Notes under the pieces: generated by a model
Databases searched by the model: none
What the model was told of the DNA's origin: nothing
What the model saw: the letters and a program-made list of their open reading frames with translations, nothing else
Translations under genes and position numbers: made by a program
Source of the DNA: Alphaproteobacteria bacterium
GTDB lineage: Bacteria > Pseudomonadota > Alphaproteobacteria > SHVZ01
Assembly: GCA_009694025.1 (NCBI GenBank)
Contig: SHVZ01000023.1
Location: 1-39,467 of the forward strand
Direction: 5' to 3'
DNA length: 39,467 bases
In this document: positions 33,362 to 39,467 of the stretch, in pieces
Layout: the number at the start of each line of letters is the position of its first letter
Numbering within the stretch: the first letter of the stretch is position 1

Positions 33362-34966
33362 CTAGGAGCCGACGCAGTAGCCGTCGCGCCGGGGATCGCA
33401 GCCGCCGATCTTGGCGCCGGTCGCGGGGTCGATCGAAATCCCGTGCATGCCGCCGACGGCCCAGGTCCAGGGCTCGACCACCTCGACCTCATGGCCACGC
33501 TTGCGCAGGCCTTCGACGGTGGCGGCCGGCATCCGGGATTCCACGTCGACCTTCCTGCCGTCCCATAGGCGCGCGCGCGGCTCCTCGACCGCGTCCTGCA
33601 TCAGGAGGCCGAAGTCGACGTGCTGGACCATCACCTGGGTCTGGGTCTGGCAGATTCCGTAGCTGCCGGGCGTACCGAGCGCGAGCACCGGCCTGCCATC
33701 ACGGGTCGAGATGCTGGGCGCCAGCGGCAGCGCCAGCGGGCCACCCGGGCGCATGAAATTGGTCCCCTTCGGATCGACCTCACCCCAGTAGAGGAAGTTG
33801 TTGAGGCAGACGCCGGTGCCCGGCACGACCACGCCGCAGCCGAACTTGGCGCCGAGGCTCTGCGTCAGGCAGACGACGTTGCCCTCGCTGTCTGCGATGG
33901 AGAAGGAGGTCGTGTGTTCCTTGCTTGGGTCGGGCTTGGTCTTTATCCACTGCTCTGTCGGTCCGTCGACCGGATTCCCGTCCTTGACGCGTTTCCTCAG
34001 ACGCTCGACCGTGGCCAAAGACAAAATTTCCTCGAGCGCTTCCGGCGACGGGTTGTTCCGCTCGATGCGGACGCCGGCGGCAAGCCGGATGGCGCGATAG
34101 ACGGTGTCGACATGGTCGATGCCGTTGTGCTCCATCTTCTTCAGGTCGAAGCCGTCGAGGATCGCGAGCGTCAGCAGGTACTGGAAGCTCTCGGCCGGCG
34201 GCGGTGCTGAGTGGACGCTCATGCCGCGGTAGCCGGAGACCACCGGATCCTGCCATTCCGGCGCAACGCGCTCGAAATCCCCTTCGGTGAGGCATCCGCC
34301 GAGCGATTTCGCGTGGGCGATGATCGCCTGGCCAAGCCTGCCGCCGTGGAGGTGCTTCGGACCTTCGGACGCGATCGCCTCGTAGGTGCGGGCCAGGTCC
34401 GGCTGCTTCACCACCTGGCCCTGGCGAACCTCGCTCATGCCACCCGTGTAGTTCTTGGCCCAGGCGTCATAGAACGCCTTGAATGGCTTGATCTCGCCGA
34501 CAGAGGCGTTGAACGCATAAGTGCCGAAGGCGGTCAGCGGGAAGCCGTCACGGGCGATCGCGATCGCCGGCGCAAAGACCTCCGGCAGCGACTTCCGGCC
34601 ATAGGTCTTCACCATCTCGCACCAGCCGGCGAGGTTGCCGGGCGCCCCGCAGGCGAGCGGACCCCGGGCCAGATCCTCGCGATCCTTGAAGCGCTCGATC
34701 GGCAGCTTCTCGGGAACCTTGGTGACGAAGTCGAGGATGCGGACGCGCTTTTCCTTCGCGATATAGCAGGTGGCGATGCCCATACCGGCGAGACCGGACA
34801 TGAAGGGCTCGGCGACATTGAGGGCGGCGGCGACCGCGGCGACCGCATCGAAGGCGTTGCCGCCGGCCCGGAGGATGCCGGCACCGGCTTGGGCGGCCAG
34901 CGGATGCGCGCAGGCGACGATGCCATGGACCGAGCCGATCATCGGACGTTTGCCGGACGTAGACAT
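33362..34966 (-). CDS. Gamma-glutamyltransferase-like Ntn-hydrolase with altered substrate pocket
   Basis: A 534-residue member of the gamma-glutamyltransferase family, made as a precursor that cuts itself before the catalytic threonine. That residue is Thr352 in EHTTSFSIADSEGNVVCLTQ. The N-terminal half has AGAGILRAGGNAFDAVAA and the usual ALNVAEPFMSGLAG. Substitutions: the DFREMAP motif that supplies the arginine binding the gamma-glutamyl carboxylate is DFVTKVP here; the GSPGGSR segment is GTPGSYG, and the paired serines of the family are not obvious. The enzyme probably does not act on glutathione-like substrates, though it should still mature. No convincing signal peptide follows the chosen start at 34966. 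It lies 116 bp after uup. Confidence 0.83.
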   Translation of the reverse strand: MSTSGKRPMIGSVHGIVACAHPLAAQAGAGILRAGGNAFDAVAAVAAALNVAEPFMSGLAGMGIATCYIAKEKRVRILDFVTKVPEKLPIERFKDREDLARGPLACGAPGNLAGWCEMVKTYGRKSLPEVFAPAIAIARDGFPLTAFGTYAFNASVGEIKPFKAFYDAWAKNYTGGMSEVRQGQVVKQPDLARTYEAIASEGPKHLHGGRLGQAIIAHAKSLGGCLTEGDFERVAPEWQDPVVSGYRGMSVHSAPPPAESFQYLLTLAILDGFDLKKMEHNGIDHVDTVYRAIRLAAGVRIERNNPSPEALEEILSLATVERLRKRVKDGNPVDGPTEQWIKTKPDPSKEHTTSFSIADSEGNVVCLTQSLGAKFGCGVVVPGTGVCLNNFLYWGEVDPKGTNFMRPGGPLALPLAPSISTRDGRPVLALGTPGSYGICQTQTQVMVQHVDFGLLMQDAVEEPRARLWDGRKVDVESRMPAATVEGLRKRGHEVEVVEPWTWAVGGMHGISIDPATGAKIGGCDPRRDGYCVGS

Positions 34967-35029
34967 CGCAAGCCCCCAGGGTGTCGCGGATGGGTCATCA
35001 GGAAGGGCGACCACAAGGTGCGCAAGCCA

Positions 35030-35059
35030 GATCCCGGCGGCGACGAAACGTCCGGGATC
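35030..35059. terminator. Possible hairpin after uup
   Basis: An 8-bp perfect inverted repeat (GATCCCGG and CCGGGATC) with a 14-base loop lies 23 bp after the uup stop, in the gap before the gamma-glutamyltransferase-like gene. There is no T-run on either side, so a classical intrinsic terminator is not shown. Confidence 0.3.
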
Positions 35060-35082
35060 CAACGCCCATCACGACTGCCAGG

Positions 35083-36888
<1,806 letters not shown>

Positions 36889-37034
36889 TGGCGGCGCATA
36901 TGACGGCGCCTGGATCCCGAACTCAAGCCGCTCCTTCTTCGAGGTGCGGCGGGCGGGGCTGAGGGGTGTACGTCGCCGTGGAACCGTGCTCGAATGTCAC
37001 CGTCAACGAAAACGCTAACATGGGAGGTAGTGTG

Positions 37035-38615
37035 ATGCGCATCGCGTACCGACTGGCGCTCGCCGCGGCAGCGCTGATGGCGGGGTTTGCCGGCGCCGCC
37101 CAGTCCCAGCCGTCCAATCGCATGCTCCTCAAGGTCGTGCCCTATGCGGACCTCCGCAACATCGATCCGATCTGGACGACGGCGACCGTCACCAACAACC
37201 ACGCTTATCTGATCTATGACGTGCTGTTCGCGCTGGACGAGCAGTTTCGGGCGCAGCCGCAGATGGTCGAGACCGTCGCCACGAGCGCCGACGGCCTCAC
37301 CTACACGTTCAAGCTCCGGGCCGGGCTCAAATGGCACGACGGCAAGCCGGTGACGTCGGCCGACTGCGTGCAGTCGCTCAAGCGCTGGGCCCAGCGCGAC
37401 GACGAGGGGAAGGTGGCCATGAGCGTGACAGCGGAGCTCGCGGTCGTCGACGACCGGACCTTCACCTGGAAGTTCAAGGAACGCTACGGCGCGCTGCTCG
37501 ACAACCTCGCCAAGGGAGCGGGCCTGACGCCGTTCATGATGCCGGAGCGCGTGGCGAAGACCGACGCCTTCACCCAGATCACCGAGAACATCGGCTCCGG
37601 TCCGTTCCGCTTCAAGGCCGACGAGTGGGCGCCGGGAAACAAAGTCGTCTACACGCGGAACGCCGACTATATCCCGCGCGCGGAACCGCCGAGCCTGATG
37701 GCCGGCGGCAAGCTCGCGAAGGTCGATCGCATCGAGTGGATCTACATCCCCGACGGCGCCACGGCGGTCTCGGCGCTCAACGCCGGCGAGGTCGACTATC
37801 TCGAGGTGCCGCAGGCCGATCTCGTTCCGCTGCTCGAGAGGAATCCCGATGTCGTCGTCAAGTCGGTCAACAAGGTCGGCTCGATGGTGATCATCCGGCC
37901 GAACCAGCTGTTCCCGCCCTTCAACCATCCGAAGGCGCGGCAGGCGTTGCTCTACCTCACCGACCAGGACGACTACCGCGGCGCCATCGGCGTGCCGTCG
38001 GCGTACTTCGAGAAGTGCGCCTCGTTCTTCTATTGCGGAACGCCGTATGAGTCGAAGGCCGGAAACCTCCCGATCGGCAAGAAGCCAGACCTGGCGAAGG
38101 CGAAGCAACTGATGCAGGAGGCGGGATACAAGGGCGAGACCGTCGTCGTCCTGCACCCGACCGACCACCCGACGGCGGGTGCCGCGCTGCTGACTGCGGA
38201 AAATCTGAGGAAGATCGGGGTCAACGTCGAAATCCGGGCCATGGACTGGGCGACGCTGACCTCGCTCAGGACGAAGAAGGACGAGCCGACCAAGGGCGGC
38301 TGGAGCATCTTCCACACCCGCTGGGACGGCATGCTGAGCAACCCGCTCTCGCTCGTGCCGATCGGCGGCGCCTGCGACAAGGCGTGGTTCGGCTGGCCGT
38401 GCGACGAGACCATCGAGAAGATGCGTGTCGCCTGGTCGCGGGCGCCTGACAAGGAGACGCAACGCAAGCTGATCGACGAGATGCAGGTCCGGATGGCGGA
38501 GACGGTGCCGTTCGTCAACACCGGCGGCCTCAACCAGCCGGCGGCGTGGCGCAAGAACGTCGAGGGCGTGCTGATGTCGACCACCATGGTGCTCTGGAAC
38601 ATCTCGAAGAAGTAG
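37035..38615 (+). CDS. ABC transporter substrate-binding protein, family 5 (second orphan)
   Basis: A 526-residue periplasmic binding protein with a signal peptide (residues 1-24, ALAAAALMAGFAGAAQSQ). Family pieces are MVETVATSADGLTYTFKL, GLKWHDGKPVTSADCVQSL, IGSGPFRFKADEWAPGN and KVDRIEWIYIPDGATAVSAL. The start is ATG 37035 with GGGAGG seven bases upstream; the ATG at 37020 lies before that site. The ligand is unknown. No permease or ATPase follows; the gene ends at a strong hairpin. It is clearly different in sequence from the binding protein at 18999-20540, so the two are not a recent duplicate. Divergent from uup. Confidence 0.9.
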   Translation: MRIAYRLALAAAALMAGFAGAAQSQPSNRMLLKVVPYADLRNIDPIWTTATVTNNHAYLIYDVLFALDEQFRAQPQMVETVATSADGLTYTFKLRAGLKWHDGKPVTSADCVQSLKRWAQRDDEGKVAMSVTAELAVVDDRTFTWKFKERYGALLDNLAKGAGLTPFMMPERVAKTDAFTQITENIGSGPFRFKADEWAPGNKVVYTRNADYIPRAEPPSLMAGGKLAKVDRIEWIYIPDGATAVSALNAGEVDYLEVPQADLVPLLERNPDVVVKSVNKVGSMVIIRPNQLFPPFNHPKARQALLYLTDQDDYRGAIGVPSAYFEKCASFFYCGTPYESKAGNLPIGKKPDLAKAKQLMQEAGYKGETVVVLHPTDHPTAGAALLTAENLRKIGVNVEIRAMDWATLTSLRTKKDEPTKGGWSIFHTRWDGMLSNPLSLVPIGGACDKAWFGWPCDETIEKMRVAWSRAPDKETQRKLIDEMQVRMAETVPFVNTGGLNQPAAWRKNVEGVLMSTTMVLWNISKK

Positions 38616-38626
38616 CGTCGACGGAA

Positions 38627-38655
38627 CCCTCTCCCGCGCGACGCGCGGGGGAGGG
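38627..38655 (+). terminator. 13-bp GC-rich hairpin after the binding-protein gene
   Basis: CCCTCTCCCGCGC, a 3-base loop and GCGCGGGGGAGGG form a 13-bp stem with one G-T pair, 11 bp after the stop codon at 38615. No T-run follows, so it is either a GC-strong terminator or a member of the short GC-rich palindromes scattered through such genomes. Confidence 0.45.
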
Positions 38656-38898
38656 GGCACGAATTGGTGACGAACTGCCGAGCCAGTCGAGGTGAGTCCG
38701 CTTGTAGCCAATTTCGGTCGTGATGTTGGTGTGCCACTAAGGGCAGAGATCTAGCCCCAGGGTCACCCCAATCAAGTTCGATCGTCCGTAACCGCTACGA
38801 TTGTCGACGCGGGACATTGCGTTCATAGATTCTTGCCGGAGTATGCCCAAGGCTATCTACTTCCGCTGATGCGCAAGCTATCACGGAGGATAGTCGCC

Positions 38899-39467
38899 AT
38901 GGCCGAAGACGCGGGGAGGAGGCTTATGGCGGAGGGCGCCAATGCTCGGGCGGAGACGCTCCTGAAGCTCGCGCGCATGGGGGCCGCGAAGTGGAACCGG
39001 TGGATCCGGACGGTGATCGACGGAGACAGCGACCAGGTAGAGATGCTCGGTCTGAAGGCCGTCGCACCACTAAACCAGAAAGAACTAAAGGAACTGAGAA
39101 AAGAGGCCGGCATCCGACGGGCACCCGAGCTCGATTTTCGTCTGGATCCGGGATTGAACATGGGAGTCATAAATGCCGCTTGCTTTGAGCATGTTGACTT
39201 CGCGGGCATTGAGCACATTAGCTTCAACGCTTTCGCCTTTCCCGCCGGCTTCTCCTTTGACGGCGCACGGTTTGGCGGGGGAGGCGAATTTAGCGGCGCG
39301 CGATTCGGCGATAGTGCAAGTTTCGACGGCGTAAACTTTGCTGAATATGCGGATTTCTCGGGTAGTTCTTTTTGCGGCACAGTCTTCTTTAGAGGAGTAT
39401 TCTTCAGTGGTCCTACCGCCTTCAACGGGGCCCGCTTCGGCGATCACGCTTATTTCGATGGCGCGAT
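38899..39467 (+). CDS. Pentapeptide-repeat protein, N-terminal part (runs off the window edge)
   Basis: An open frame from ATG 38899 to the window end (189 codons, no stop). GGAGG lies about 9 bases upstream. Residues 1-90 are a charged helical region (MAEDAGRRLMAEGANARAET, then NQKELKELRKEAGIRR). From about residue 95 a five-residue periodicity begins with Phe at every fifth position (FSFDGARFGG, FSGARFGDSASFDGVNFAEY, FNGARFGDHAYFDGA), the mark of pentapeptide-repeat beta-helix proteins. Functions in this family vary (DNA-mimic gyrase protection, signalling scaffolds) and cannot be read here. The codons (TTT, AGA, CTA, GTA, ATA, AAA) are visibly more AT-rich than in the rest of the window, suggesting acquisition. 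Confidence 0.75.
   Translation, partial: MAEDAGRRLMAEGANARAETLLKLARMGAAKWNRWIRTVIDGDSDQVEMLGLKAVAPLNQKELKELRKEAGIRRAPELDFRLDPGLNMGVINAACFEHVDFAGIEHISFNAFAFPAGFSFDGARFGGGGEFSGARFGDSASFDGVNFAEYADFSGSSFCGTVFFRGVFFSGPTAFNGARFGDHAYFDGA

Noticed and set aside
38663-38760. Possible coding remnant on the minus strand before the pentapeptide gene
   Set aside because: Short open frames exist, but none has a recognisable motif or a ribosome-binding site; the stretch reads as ordinary intergenic sequence.

Overview
The window is a visibly GC-rich (roughly two thirds G+C), densely packed chromosomal segment. Its content (tripartite tricarboxylate transport, LivG-type ABC transport, D-2-hydroxyacid dehydrogenase with CCG domains, serine-glyoxylate aminotransferase, DUF1028, M55 and M81 peptidases, 17 kDa-type surface antigen) suggests a free-living, nutritionally versatile alphaproteobacterium, perhaps Rhodospirillales or Hyphomicrobiales. 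That assignment is inference; no rRNA gene or other marker is present. I see no tRNA, rRNA, IS element, prophage or CRISPR array, and no gene-free gap over 300 bp.

Layout. (1) 1-5270, minus strand: an operon encoding an aconitase-superfamily hydro-lyase (LeuC-like and a frameshifted LeuD-like subunit), a TctC binding protein, a fused TctA-TctB permease and the start of an alpha/beta hydrolase; it looks like uptake and breakdown of an unidentified carboxylate. (2) 5492-8909: a DUF1028 gene tail-to-tail with a VanX-type D,D-dipeptidase, which is coupled to an SMP-30/gluconolactonase-like gene, followed by an aldo/keto reductase. (3) 8917-13116: a large FAD/Fe-S D-hydroxyacid dehydrogenase divergent from a serine-glyoxylate aminotransferase. 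(4) 13121-15146: a degraded LIV-type ABC locus (membrane protein, LivG, an 88-residue LivM tail) coupled to a GAF protein. (5) 15340-18973: an acyl-CoA synthetase, a surface-antigen gene broken by an in-frame TAG, and an SDR. (6) 18999-24247, minus strand: secreted metallo-beta-lactamase-fold lactonase, sugar-acid dehydratase of the enolase superfamily, a sulfatase broken at a run of eight G, and an oligopeptide-type binding protein. (7) 24353-26905: an EamA exporter and a tandem-duplicated DUF1963 protein. (8) 27013-30701: a cyclase-like gene and a second DUF1028 gene, tail-to-tail with an M55 D-aminopeptidase / M81 peptidase operon. (9) 30838-38615: a cytosolic PAS-type histidine kinase with a secreted unknown protein, a divergent gamma-glutamyltransferase-like enzyme, the ABC-F protein Uup and a second orphan binding protein. 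(10) 38899-end: a lower-GC pentapeptide-repeat gene cut by the window edge.

Two points stand out. Both DUF1028 paralogs end tail-to-tail, with overlapping stop codons, against a peptidase family known to act on D-amino-acid peptides. Also, three genes carry single-base disruptive changes and a fourth is a truncated remnant, which means either active gene decay, a phase-variable site (the poly-G tract) or assembly error.
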